The notes under the pieces were generated by a model that did not search any database, was not told where the DNA came from, and saw nothing but the letters and a program-made list of their open reading frames with translations. A DNA stretch of 12,459 nt from Bacteroidales bacterium (GTDB taxonomy: Bacteria; Bacteroidota; Bacteroidia; Bacteroidales; Bacteroidaceae): the NCBI GenBank assembly GCA_004552195.1, contig SFPC01000055.1, positions 1-12,459 on the forward strand, in the 5' to 3' direction. Positions 1-5,520 of this stretch are shown here, piece after piece. Each line of letters opens with the position of its first letter. Position 1 is the stretch's first letter. Position numbers and translations under genes: made by a program.

Positions 1-36
1 TGCGCCCTTTGGCGGCATCAAAGCCTGTCTTTACAT

Positions 37-117
37 AACATAGGCGGCGGCTCGGAATAAGAAAAACAAAACTTTCAGCTTTGTTTTTCATTCTTCACTC
101 ACCTTGCACTATCTTTG
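37..117 (+). repeat. Dispersed intergenic repeat, copy 1 (promoter-bearing)
   Basis: This copy begins AACATAGGCGGCGGCTCGG (37-55) and ends CTCACCTTGCACTATCTTTG (98-117). The same left and right blocks recur at 11254-11328 and, in divergent form, at 3105-3164 on the minus strand. The ends are roughly inverted (AACATAG against CTATCTT), and the middle is AT-rich and variable. The right end of this copy coincides with a TAnnTTTG box that could serve the downstream gene. Its status as a repeat is read directly from the window; its function is inferred. Confidence 0.7.
110..117 (+). promoter_or_regulatory. Bacteroidetes-type -7 box for the DUF554 gene
   Basis: TATCTTTG matches the Bacteroidetes -7 consensus TAnnTTTG exactly. 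A TTTG lies at 80-83, but the 26-bp gap is longer than usual, so the -33 element is uncertain. Initiation a few bases downstream would give a very short leader (about 20 nt) before the ATG at 143. It would also exclude the earlier in-frame ATG at 104, which lies upstream of the box. Confidence 0.5.
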
Positions 118-142
118 CCCCCATAACCTAACTTCTCTACTA

Positions 143-838
143 ATGTACGCAATCATCATCAATGCCGTAGCCGTGGTGGCCGGCAGTGCCATTGGTGCAC
201 TCTTCCGCAGAAGCATCAGCGAAAAATACATCAATGTCCTCAATACAGCCATGGGACTTTGTGCCTTAGTATTAGGCAGCAAAGTGGCCATGGAAAATAT
301 GCAAAAGTCAAACTATCCGGTACTCTTCATTTTCTGCCTGTCATTGGGCGGACTGGTGGGCACTATCTGCAAATTGGACCAGCGCATGGAACGAGCCACA
401 AAGCGCATCTCAACCTCCAATCTCTCCGAAGGCATCACAACGGGTATTTTGCTGTGCTGCGTGGGCACCTTGGCCATGATGGGTCCGGTTATGAGCGCAC
501 TTTATGACGACAACACTTATCTGTTGACAGCCGCCACGCTCAACTTGGTTACCATGATTGTATTAGCCTCGTCCTATGGTTTTGGAACGGCGGTTACAGC
601 GGTAGTCGTGTTTGTATGGATGTCAGGCATCTACGGCATTGCACTGCTGTCCAAAACATTCATTTCGGAAGAACTGATTTGTGAAGTTTCGTTAGTGGGT
701 GGCATTCTGATTGCAGCCTCCGGTCTCGGCGTACTCCACATCAAGGACTGCAAAACCATCAATCTGCTGCCGGCACTAATCATGCCGATGGTATATTTAG
801 CCGTTAAGAACCTGCTCACCCTGTGGATAGGAAGCTAA
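143..838 (+). CDS. DUF554 family membrane protein (YdfK/YqgA-like)
   Basis: This 231-residue protein is mostly hydrophobic, with about six or seven predicted membrane segments. The N-terminus MYAIIINAVAVVAGSAIGAL, followed by a short polar stretch and MGLCALVLGSKVAM, is the typical opening of DUF554 proteins, which are about 230 residues long. These are inner-membrane proteins without an established biochemical role; a transport function is often guessed but unproven. I chose the ATG at 143 over the in-frame ATG at 104 because the family similarity starts at MYAII and because the likely promoter box lies at 110-117, downstream of the earlier ATG. The gene stands alone and converges on tyrA, sharing the hairpin at 931-963. 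Confidence 0.85.
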   Translation: MYAIIINAVAVVAGSAIGALFRRSISEKYINVLNTAMGLCALVLGSKVAMENMQKSNYPVLFIFCLSLGGLVGTICKLDQRMERATKRISTSNLSEGITTGILLCCVGTLAMMGPVMSALYDDNTYLLTAATLNLVTMIVLASSYGFGTAVTAVVVFVWMSGIYGIALLSKTFISEELICEVSLVGGILIAASGLGVLHIKDCKTINLLPALIMPMVYLAVKNLLTLWIGS

Positions 839-930
839 GCAGCAACCCCCTCGCTCTGCCCCACCCTATTTATTCTGCCGGCTAACGACCGACAGGACAC
901 AGTCCATTTTCCGGCCTTACAAAATAAATT

Positions 931-963
931 CATCGCCCCACAGTGGTAGGCTGCGGGGCGATG
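931..963. terminator. Bidirectional terminator between the DUF554 gene and tyrA
   Basis: CATCGCCCC (931-939) pairs with GGGGCGATG (955-963). An A/C mismatch follows and then a CAG/CTG extension around a 7-nt loop. On the minus strand the hairpin is followed by a T-rich stretch (AATTTATTTTG), so it best fits termination of the aromatic operon 24 nt after the tyrA stop. It can also stop the convergent DUF554 transcript. Confidence 0.75.
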
Positions 964-986
964 TTGTTATGTATAAGGCGATGTCA

Positions 987-1760
987 TTATTTGATGTGCT
1001 GGCGGATGCGTTGAAGGTAGTCGTTGAGTGCCACTTCATCCTTATTGTCAATGATGGCCAGGAGTTGCTTGAGCTCATCTCGGATTTTCGACACCTGCCC
1101 TCCGGTGCGGGGATTGAAGAGTATTTCGCGCAACAGGCAATCGTCCTCCCCCAACACGCCACGCGCTATCTGCATGTGGCGTTTGAAAGTGGTGCCGGGC
1201 GCATCCTGATGTTTCATCACCGCCGCAAACACAAAGGTGCTGACGAAAGGAATGCTCAGCGAGTAGGCCACGGTCTCGTCGTGTTCCTCAAACGAATATT
1301 CGCAAATATGCAGCCCGAGCCGGCTGTAGAGGTCGCGGAAGAAAATGCGGCCCATGTAGTCGCCTTCCGTAATGATAATGGCGTTCTCGTTGCTCAAAGC
1401 TCCCAGATTGGCAAAGGTGGGACCGAACATCGGGTGGGTGGACACATAGCGCATGCCCTGTTCTTCATAAAACGCTTTCAGCCCCGTCTTAACCGACGAA
1501 ATATCGCTAAGGATGCAGCTCGGCGGCAGGTGAGGAATGACAGTGCGAAACACATCGAGGGTATATTTCAGCGTGACGGCATTGATAACTAATTCAGGCT
1601 CAAAATCATCTATCTCGTCCAGGCTGGTAAACCGCCGGGTGTTGTACATGAAGCGCAAGCGTTTGGGGTCAATATCATACACCGCCGTTTCGTGGTCAAA
1701 GCTTAACAAATCCACGAAAAAGGAGCCCATCTTACCGGCCCCCAATACCAATATTCGCAT
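987..1760 (-). CDS. tyrA: Prephenate dehydrogenase
   Basis: This 257-residue enzyme oxidatively decarboxylates prephenate to 4-hydroxyphenylpyruvate, the last dedicated step toward tyrosine before transamination. The N-terminal Rossmann fold shows GAGKMG (residues 7-12) and an acidic residue after the second strand (D29). The substrate-site motifs are SDISSVKT (85-92), HPMFGP (109-114, with the likely catalytic His109) and HDETVAYSLS (160-169). The C-terminal half is helical, as in the TyrA dimerisation domain. There is no fused chorismate mutase or ACT domain, so this is the short monofunctional form usual in Bacteroidales. It is the last gene of the aromatic operon, 120 nt after the DAHP synthase-mutase gene, with a terminator-like hairpin between them. 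A shared terminator follows at 931-963. Confidence 0.93.
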   Translation of the reverse strand: MRILVLGAGKMGSFFVDLLSFDHETAVYDIDPKRLRFMYNTRRFTSLDEIDDFEPELVINAVTLKYTLDVFRTVIPHLPPSCILSDISSVKTGLKAFYEEQGMRYVSTHPMFGPTFANLGALSNENAIIITEGDYMGRIFFRDLYSRLGLHICEYSFEEHDETVAYSLSIPFVSTFVFAAVMKHQDAPGTTFKRHMQIARGVLGEDDCLLREILFNPRTGGQVSKIRDELKQLLAIIDNKDEVALNDYLQRIRQHIK

Positions 1761-1788
1761 GAGGATGTTTGTTTGATAAATGTATATT

Positions 1789-1858
1789 CAAGATAAAACA
1801 TGCCGGAGGCAGCCCTCACGGCGAGCCCTGTGGCATCACGGGAACCGCCTCCGGCATG
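1789..1858 (-). terminator. Terminator-like hairpin between the DAHP synthase gene and tyrA
   Basis: CATGCCGGAGGC (1799-1810) is perfectly complementary to GCCTCCGGCATG (1847-1858). The 36-nt interior could form smaller stems. On the minus strand, the direction of the operon, the stem is followed at once by TTTTATCTT. This looks like an intrinsic terminator or partial attenuator placed 23 nt after the DAHP synthase stop and about 38 nt before the tyrA start. I see no consensus promoter between it and tyrA. Confidence 0.7.
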
Positions 1859-1880
1859 GCGCAACAATCGGGTGCGCCGT

Positions 1881-2957
1881 TTAGTTCTTGTTCATCACGT
1901 CAATCTGTTGCCGAACGCTCTCTTCATGGATATTCTCGAAAACAGCTTTGACGAAGTCGGCCGACATGCCGCACAGAACACCCTGTGCACCACGCTTATA
2001 GAGGATTTCCGTGTAGCGTCCGGTCTGCACCACCGTCATGTCGTGTTCACGCTTATACTGACCTATCTCCCGGCTGATTCGCATACGTTTGGCAAGCATC
2101 TCGATGAGCGAATTGTCAATTTCGTCAATTTGGTGACGCAGGGCATCCAAGCTCTCGGTCGAAGCCGTGACGTTGCGGATAACGAGTTTGTCGAGGATAA
2201 AGTCGAGCACGTCGGGCGTAACCTGCTGTTTGGCATCGCTCCAGGCACAGTCGGGATTGCAATGGCTCTCCACAATGAGGCCGTCGAAGCCCAGGTCCAT
2301 GGCCTGCTGGCAGAGCGGAGCCACCAACTCGCGCGCGCCACCAATGTGGCTGGGGTCGCCGAAGATGGGCAGTCCCGGCACACGGCGACGAAGCTCTATG
2401 GGGATGTGCCACATGGGCAGGTTGCGGTACAAGCGTTTCTCGTAGGTGGAAAAACCTCTGTGGATAACACCCAGGCGGGTAATGCCGGCCTGGTTGATAC
2501 GTTCCAGTCCGCCAATCCACAGTTCCAGGTCTGGGTTCACGGGGTTCTTCACCAGCACGGGCACATCGTTGCCCTTCAGCGCATCGGCTATCTCCTGCAT
2601 GGCGAAGGGGTTGGCCACGGTGCGGGCACCTATCCACAGCACATCGACACCGGCTTTCAAGGCCGCCTCCACATGGGCATGAGTGGCCACCTCGGTACAT
2701 ACTTTCATGCCGAGTTCCTTCTGCACGCGGTTGAGCCAGGCAAGGCCCTCCTCTCCGATGCCTTCGAAGCCTCCGGGCTTGGTGCGGGGTTTCCAAATGC
2801 CGGCACGAAACAGTTTGATACCTTTGCGAGCCAACTGGGTGGCAGTGTTCATCACTTGTTCCTCGGTTTCGGCCGAACAGGGTCCGGCTATCACGATGGG
2901 GCGTTTTACCTCGGCATCCTCGCCGAGCAAATTCATGGGAGTAAGGTTGAGTTCCAT
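1881..2957 (-). CDS. Bifunctional DAHP synthase (type I beta) / chorismate mutase
   Basis: This 358-residue fusion has two activities. Residues 15 to about 260 form a type I-beta DAHP synthase, condensing phosphoenolpyruvate and erythrose 4-phosphate in the first shikimate step. Its motifs are AGPCSAE (24-30), FRAGIWKPRTKPGGF (50-64), LVKNP (135-139), FGDPSH (199-204) and IVESH (228-232). Likely metal ligands are C27, H204, E230 and D241. Residues about 268-350 form an AroQ-type chorismate mutase, converting chorismate to prephenate, with LRHQIDEID (273-281), R291, K302 and R314 at the positions expected for substrate contacts. The same C-terminal fusion is known from Porphyromonas and Prevotella, where prephenate acts on the synthase through the mutase domain. 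The start codon lies directly after an AT-rich array of 7-bp repeats, with no Shine-Dalgarno sequence. Databases often label such proteins KDO-8-P-synthase-like; the operon argues against that. Confidence 0.92.
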   Translation of the reverse strand: MELNLTPMNLLGEDAEVKRPIVIAGPCSAETEEQVMNTATQLARKGIKLFRAGIWKPRTKPGGFEGIGEEGLAWLNRVQKELGMKVCTEVATHAHVEAALKAGVDVLWIGARTVANPFAMQEIADALKGNDVPVLVKNPVNPDLELWIGGLERINQAGITRLGVIHRGFSTYEKRLYRNLPMWHIPIELRRRVPGLPIFGDPSHIGGARELVAPLCQQAMDLGFDGLIVESHCNPDCAWSDAKQQVTPDVLDFILDKLVIRNVTASTESLDALRHQIDEIDNSLIEMLAKRMRISREIGQYKREHDMTVVQTGRYTEILYKRGAQGVLCGMSADFVKAVFENIHEESVRQQIDVMNKN

Positions 2958-2960
2958 ATA

Positions 2961-2995
2961 TATAATTTATAATTTATAATGTATAATGTATAATG
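2961..2995. repeat. Five tandem 7-bp repeats (TATAATT/TATAATG) upstream of DAHP synthase
   Basis: Five consecutive heptamers, TATAATT twice and then TATAATG three times, end 3 bp from the start codon of the DAHP synthase-mutase gene. On the minus strand this becomes the AT-rich 5' leader just before the ATG. The same heptamer builds the arrays at 8925-9087. Confidence 0.85.
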
Positions 2996-3020
2996 AAGCC
3001 TGCGGCCATGGGGCAATGAA

Positions 3021-3046
3021 TAATTTACAATTTACAATTTATAATG
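3021..3046. repeat. Related heptamer array (TAATTTA/CAATTTA)
   Basis: The array reads TAATTTA, CAATTTA, CAATTTA, TAATG. It has the same 7-bp period as the array at 2961-2995 and is separated from it by a GC-rich spacer. It leads directly into the 53-bp unit at 3049-3101. Confidence 0.75.
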
Positions 3047-3048
3047 AA

Positions 3049-3101
3049 GGCTACGCCGATGGTGGCGGCAGTGATGTTCGTCCTGTACGTCGGTCGTAGA
3101 C
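3049..3101 (-). repeat. 53-bp dispersed repeat unit, copy A
   Basis: Read on the minus strand this begins GTCTACGACCGACGTACAGG and ends CCGCCACCATCGGCGTAGCC. It matches the plus-strand unit at 8948-9000 at roughly four positions in five. Both copies border heptamer arrays. The ends are partly self-complementary (CTACG against CGTAG), so the unit may fold. Confidence 0.75.
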
Positions 3102-3104
3102 CTA

Positions 3105-3164
3105 ATGTTCGTGCAAGGCGAGTGCAATAAGCTTGCTTAAATTGCCGAGCCGCAGCCGAACATA
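3105..3164 (-). repeat. Dispersed intergenic repeat, copy 3 (divergent arms)
   Basis: On the minus strand it reads ATGTTCGGCTGCGGCTCGG, then an AT-rich middle, then CTCGCCTTGCACGAACAT. The internal blocks match copies 1 and 2. The outer arms have changed to ATGTTCG and CGAACAT, which still pair perfectly. The TAnnTTTG box of copy 1 is absent. It lies in the 227-bp gap between the aminotransferase and DAHP synthase genes. Confidence 0.7.
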
Positions 3165-3184
3165 TGTAATTATAAATTTAAAAA

Positions 3185-4363
3185 TTATCTCATTCCTCCG
3201 ATGCGTTGCAATGCTTCAGCCAGCTTTTCTTCCTTGGCGCAAAGCGAGATGCGGATGTAGCGTTGGCCGTTCGAGCCGAAGATGAAGCCGGGAGTGATAA
3301 ACACGCGGGCTTGATGAAGCACCTTTTCGGTGAGTTCTTCGCAGTCGGCATAGCTTTCGGGAATGCGTCCCCAAAGGAACATCCCCACCTGCGCCGGGTC
3401 GTACTGGCATCCCAAGGTTTCCATGATTTGGCCGGCCAACTTCCGACGGCGGGCATACACCTGCACATTGGCCTCCTCGTGCCAGGTATCGCTGTTCTGG
3501 TAAGCCTGCGCAGCAGCTAACTGAAGAGGACGGAAGGTGCCGGAGTCGATATTGCTTTTCACTTTCAATATCCAACTGACAAAGCGGGCATTCGTGGCCA
3601 ACATGCCCACGCGCCAACCGGGCATGTTATGGCTCTTACTCATGGAGTTGAACTCAATGCAGCAGTCCTTGGCACCCGGTATCTGCAAAATGCTGAGGTG
3701 TTCATGGCCCAGGATGAAGCTGTAGGGGTTGTCGTTCACCACCACGATGCCGTGGCGACGGGCAAAGTCCACCAGTTTCTCGTAAGTGGCGCGACAGGCC
3801 GGTGCGCCGGTGGGCATATTGGGATAGTTGCTCCACAACAGGCGCACACCGCTCAGGTCCATTTGTTCCAGTTCGTCAAAATCGGGTTGCCACCCGTTTT
3901 CAGGCCGCAAGTTGTAGTTCACGATTTCACACCCCAGCAATTTGGAGAGCGAAGTGTAGGTGGGGTATCCCGGATTGGGCACCAGCACCTTCTCGCCGGG
4001 GTTGACGAAAGCCAAGGTGGTGTGCAGAATGCCTTCCTTGGAGCCGATAAGGGGTTGGATTTCCGTGTCGGGGTCAAGCGTCACGCCGAACCAACGTTGA
4101 TAGAACTGCGCCATGGCCTTTCTCAGCTGCGGTATGCCTGCCGTGGGCTGATAGCCGTGGGCATCGGGCTTGGCGGCTTCGCGGCAAAGGGTTTGCACGG
4201 TTTCGTCAGAGGGCGGCATGTCCGGACTGCCGATGGCCAGGGAAATCACGTCCTTTCCTTCGGCGTTCATCCGGGCCACTTCTTTTCCCTTGCGCGAGAA
4301 ATAGTATTCCTGCACTCCCTGCAAGCGCAGGGCGGGCTGTATGTCGATATTATTTTCCTGCAT
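3185..4363 (-). CDS. Class I/II PLP-dependent aminotransferase (aromatic pathway)
   Basis: This 392-residue fold-type I aminotransferase shows the usual motifs: AIGSPDMPPS (43-52), NPGYPTY (130-136), YPNMPTGA (180-187), VVVNDNPYS (207-215) and the PLP lysine K243 in NSMSKSHNMPGWR (239-251). RYIRISL (368-374) holds the arginine (R371) expected to bind the substrate carboxylate. It belongs to the group of Bacteroidales enzymes resembling LL-diaminopimelate and aspartate aminotransferases. Its place between prephenate dehydratase and DAHP synthase makes final transamination of phenylpyruvate and 4-hydroxyphenylpyruvate (or prephenate) the most likely role. That assignment rests on context, since sequence alone does not fix the specificity. 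The start overlaps the pheA stop by 14 nt, suggesting translational coupling. A 227-bp repeat-filled gap follows before the next gene. Confidence 0.9.
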   Translation of the reverse strand: MQENNIDIQPALRLQGVQEYYFSRKGKEVARMNAEGKDVISLAIGSPDMPPSDETVQTLCREAAKPDAHGYQPTAGIPQLRKAMAQFYQRWFGVTLDPDTEIQPLIGSKEGILHTTLAFVNPGEKVLVPNPGYPTYTSLSKLLGCEIVNYNLRPENGWQPDFDELEQMDLSGVRLLWSNYPNMPTGAPACRATYEKLVDFARRHGIVVVNDNPYSFILGHEHLSILQIPGAKDCCIEFNSMSKSHNMPGWRVGMLATNARFVSWILKVKSNIDSGTFRPLQLAAAQAYQNSDTWHEEANVQVYARRRKLAGQIMETLGCQYDPAQVGMFLWGRIPESYADCEELTEKVLHQARVFITPGFIFGSNGQRYIRISLCAKEEKLAEALQRIGGMR

Positions 4364-5180
4364 ATTCTCCCAAAATTTTTAATTCGCGAATGAGGGGGCG
4401 CACGGCATCAATGCTTTGGCGGTAGCGCACATAGTCATCGTAGGCCACGTCCACATAGAACAGATATTCCCACTCTCTGCCGATGATGGGCAACGATTGG
4501 ATTTTAGTCAGATTGATTTTATAGAACGAGAAGATACTCAACACCTGCGAAAGCGAACCCTCCTCGTGGGGCAAGGCAAAGACCATGCTGCTCTTGGTGG
4601 TGCGATGCAGGTCGCGAAGCTTGTCGGCCGACCAAGGATCGGACAAGACGAGGAAACGGGTATAGTTGTGCTTGTTGTCCTCAATGCCCTGCTCCAGCAC
4701 CTTCATGCCGTACAGGGGTGCAGCCCCGGCATGGCAGATGGCAGCATGACCGCGAAGCCGTTTGCGACTGATTTCCTCGGCAGCCCCGGCGGTATCACCG
4801 GCTTCGACCACCCTGACCTGCGGATGCTTGTTCAGGAAACCGCGACATTGCATCAGAGCCACGGGATGCGAATTAACTTCAGTGATGGTGTCCCAATCGT
4901 CCTCGGGCAGACACATTATGCTGTGTTCAATGTGCAATTTGTGTTCCCCCACGATGGTCATGCCGCTCTCGCGCAGCAGCTCGTAGTTATGGAGCAAACT
5001 GCCGGCAATGGTGTTTTCAATCGCCATGAGCCCCAAGCGGGAATAGTCGTCGCGCATCTCGCTGAAAATCTGCTCAAACGTATCGCAACAAATCAGTTCC
5101 ACCTCATCCTCGGCAAAGTACTGATGGGCAGCTATATCGTGAAAAGAGCCCCGAATGCCTTGAATCGCTATCTTCTTCAT
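4350..5180 (-). CDS. pheA: Prephenate dehydratase with ACT domain
   Basis: This 276-residue enzyme converts prephenate to phenylpyruvate, the committed step to phenylalanine. Residues 1 to about 180 form the dehydratase domain, with AIQGIRGSFHDIAA (5-18), MAIENTIAGSL (52-62) and the catalytic TRF motif (174-176) in HNYTRFLVLS. Residues about 198-272 form the C-terminal ACT regulatory domain that binds phenylalanine, with GSLSQVLSIF (208-217) and KIQSLPI (226-232) at the place where many relatives carry ESRP. There is no fused chorismate mutase, which is instead attached to DAHP synthase downstream. It is the first structural gene of the operon. The ATG at 5180 lies 11 nt after the T-tract of the attenuator, so expression is probably controlled by Phe/Tyr supply. 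It overlaps the aminotransferase gene by 14 nt. Confidence 0.94.
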   Translation of the reverse strand: MKKIAIQGIRGSFHDIAAHQYFAEDEVELICCDTFEQIFSEMRDDYSRLGLMAIENTIAGSLLHNYELLRESGMTIVGEHKLHIEHSIMCLPEDDWDTITEVNSHPVALMQCRGFLNKHPQVRVVEAGDTAGAAEEISRKRLRGHAAICHAGAAPLYGMKVLEQGIEDNKHNYTRFLVLSDPWSADKLRDLHRTTKSSMVFALPHEEGSLSQVLSIFSFYKINLTKIQSLPIIGREWEYLFYVDVAYDDYVRYRQSIDAVRPLIRELKILGEYAGK

Positions 5181-5190
5181 TCAATCTTAT

Positions 5191-5222
5191 AAAAAGAAAA
5201 CCCGCCTCCGTAAGGAAGCGGG
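5191..5222 (-). terminator. Attenuator terminator hairpin before pheA
   Basis: On the minus strand CCCGCTTCC (5222-5214) pairs with GGAGGCGGG (5209-5201) around a TTAC loop, with one G-U pair. It is followed at once by TTTTCTTTTT (5200-5191). This is a textbook intrinsic terminator located inside the leader, 11 nt ahead of the pheA start. It should stop transcription before the operon unless the competing pairing at 5215-5274 forms. Confidence 0.9.
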
Positions 5223-5274
5223 ATTTCGTAAAGTTTTTATTCTTTAAAATGGTTGGCATACGACATCCCGCTTC
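5215..5274 (-). promoter_or_regulatory. Antiterminator pairing of the pheA attenuator
   Basis: On the minus strand segment 1, GAAGCGGGAT (5274-5265), is exactly complementary over 10 bp to segment 2, ATCCCGCTTC (5224-5215). Segment 2 contains the 5' arm of the terminator, so the 1:2 and 2:3 pairings exclude each other. Segment 1 lies inside the leader peptide (codons 19-22), just after the Phe/Tyr codons. A ribosome stalled on those codons would leave segment 1 free to form the antiterminator. A ribosome moving on would cover segment 1 and let the terminator form. Confidence 0.82.
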
Positions 5275-5330
5275 GCTTGTCCGGCAAAGTAAAAATAAAA
5301 ACCGTAAAAGAAGCATGCGTGAGCCATCAT
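5244..5330 (-). CDS. Phe/Tyr-rich attenuation leader peptide of the aromatic operon
   Basis: This short ORF of 28 codons lies between the promoter and the terminator in the pheA leader. It starts ATG ATG GCT and ends at TAA (5246-5244). Residues 6-15 read CFFYGFYFYF, with five Phe and three Tyr among nine consecutive codons (7-15). Such a run is the hallmark of a leader whose translation senses charged tRNA-Phe and tRNA-Tyr. The 10-nt antiterminator strand overlaps codons 19-22, and the stop codon lies 20 nt before the terminator's 5' arm region, the geometry expected for ribosome-controlled attenuation. Either of two adjacent ATGs (5330 or 5327) could be the start. The peptide itself probably has no function beyond being translated. 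A longer ORF in another frame, beginning MLLLRFLFLL, covers the same bases but runs into pheA and is not needed for the model. Confidence 0.85.
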   Translation of the reverse strand: MMAHACFFYGFYFYFAGQAKRDVVCQPF

Positions 5331-5359
5331 TATGTTTATTATTGAGAGGTTTACGGTGG

Positions 5360-5390
5360 CAAAAGTAAGTCTTTATTTGTTATTAGCAAA
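5360..5390 (-). promoter_or_regulatory. Promoter of the aromatic amino acid operon
   Basis: On the minus strand TTTG (5390-5387) is followed after 19 bp by TACTTTTG (5367-5360). This matches the Bacteroidetes primary sigma consensus TTTG / TAnnTTTG. Transcription would begin around 5350-5356, about 20-25 nt before the leader peptide ATG. That gives a leader RNA of roughly 170 nt before pheA. Confidence 0.85.
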
Positions 5391-5417
5391 CATTTAGTCA
5401 TTTTTTTCAAGTTTGAA

Positions 5418-5442
5418 GGTTATGAGGGATAAGGTTATGAGG
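5418..5442. repeat. Short direct repeat GGTTATGAGG
   Basis: GGTTATGAGG occurs at 5418-5427 and again at 5433-5442, followed by the related GGTTATAAAG. The spacing is 15 bp. No function can be read from it. Confidence 0.6.
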
Positions 5443-5520
5443 TTATAAAGTTACTTCGGTGCGGCTACCTTGACTACCTCAGCCCATCTTTTACAAACTT
5501 GTGAAAACGGGAGTTTCATT

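Noticed and set aside
881..900. Segment CTAACGACCGACAGGACAC resembling the 53-bp module
   Set aside because: The similarity is limited to about 18 bases with gaps, too short to call a third copy.
1800..2972. 390-codon open frame on the plus strand
   Set aside because: It is antisense to the DAHP synthase-mutase gene, shows no domain, and arises from the codon bias of the real gene.
3629..4393. 254-codon plus-strand frame opposite the aminotransferase
   Set aside because: It is antisense to a gene with complete PLP motifs and has no recognisable protein features.
4416..5192. 258-codon plus-strand frame opposite pheA
   Set aside because: It is a shadow of pheA, which has both catalytic and ACT motifs.
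5104..5316. 70-codon minus-strand frame starting MLLLRFLFLL as the leader peptide
   Set aside because: It runs through the terminator and into pheA without a stop. The frame starting at 5330 has a denser Phe/Tyr run and a well-placed stop codon.
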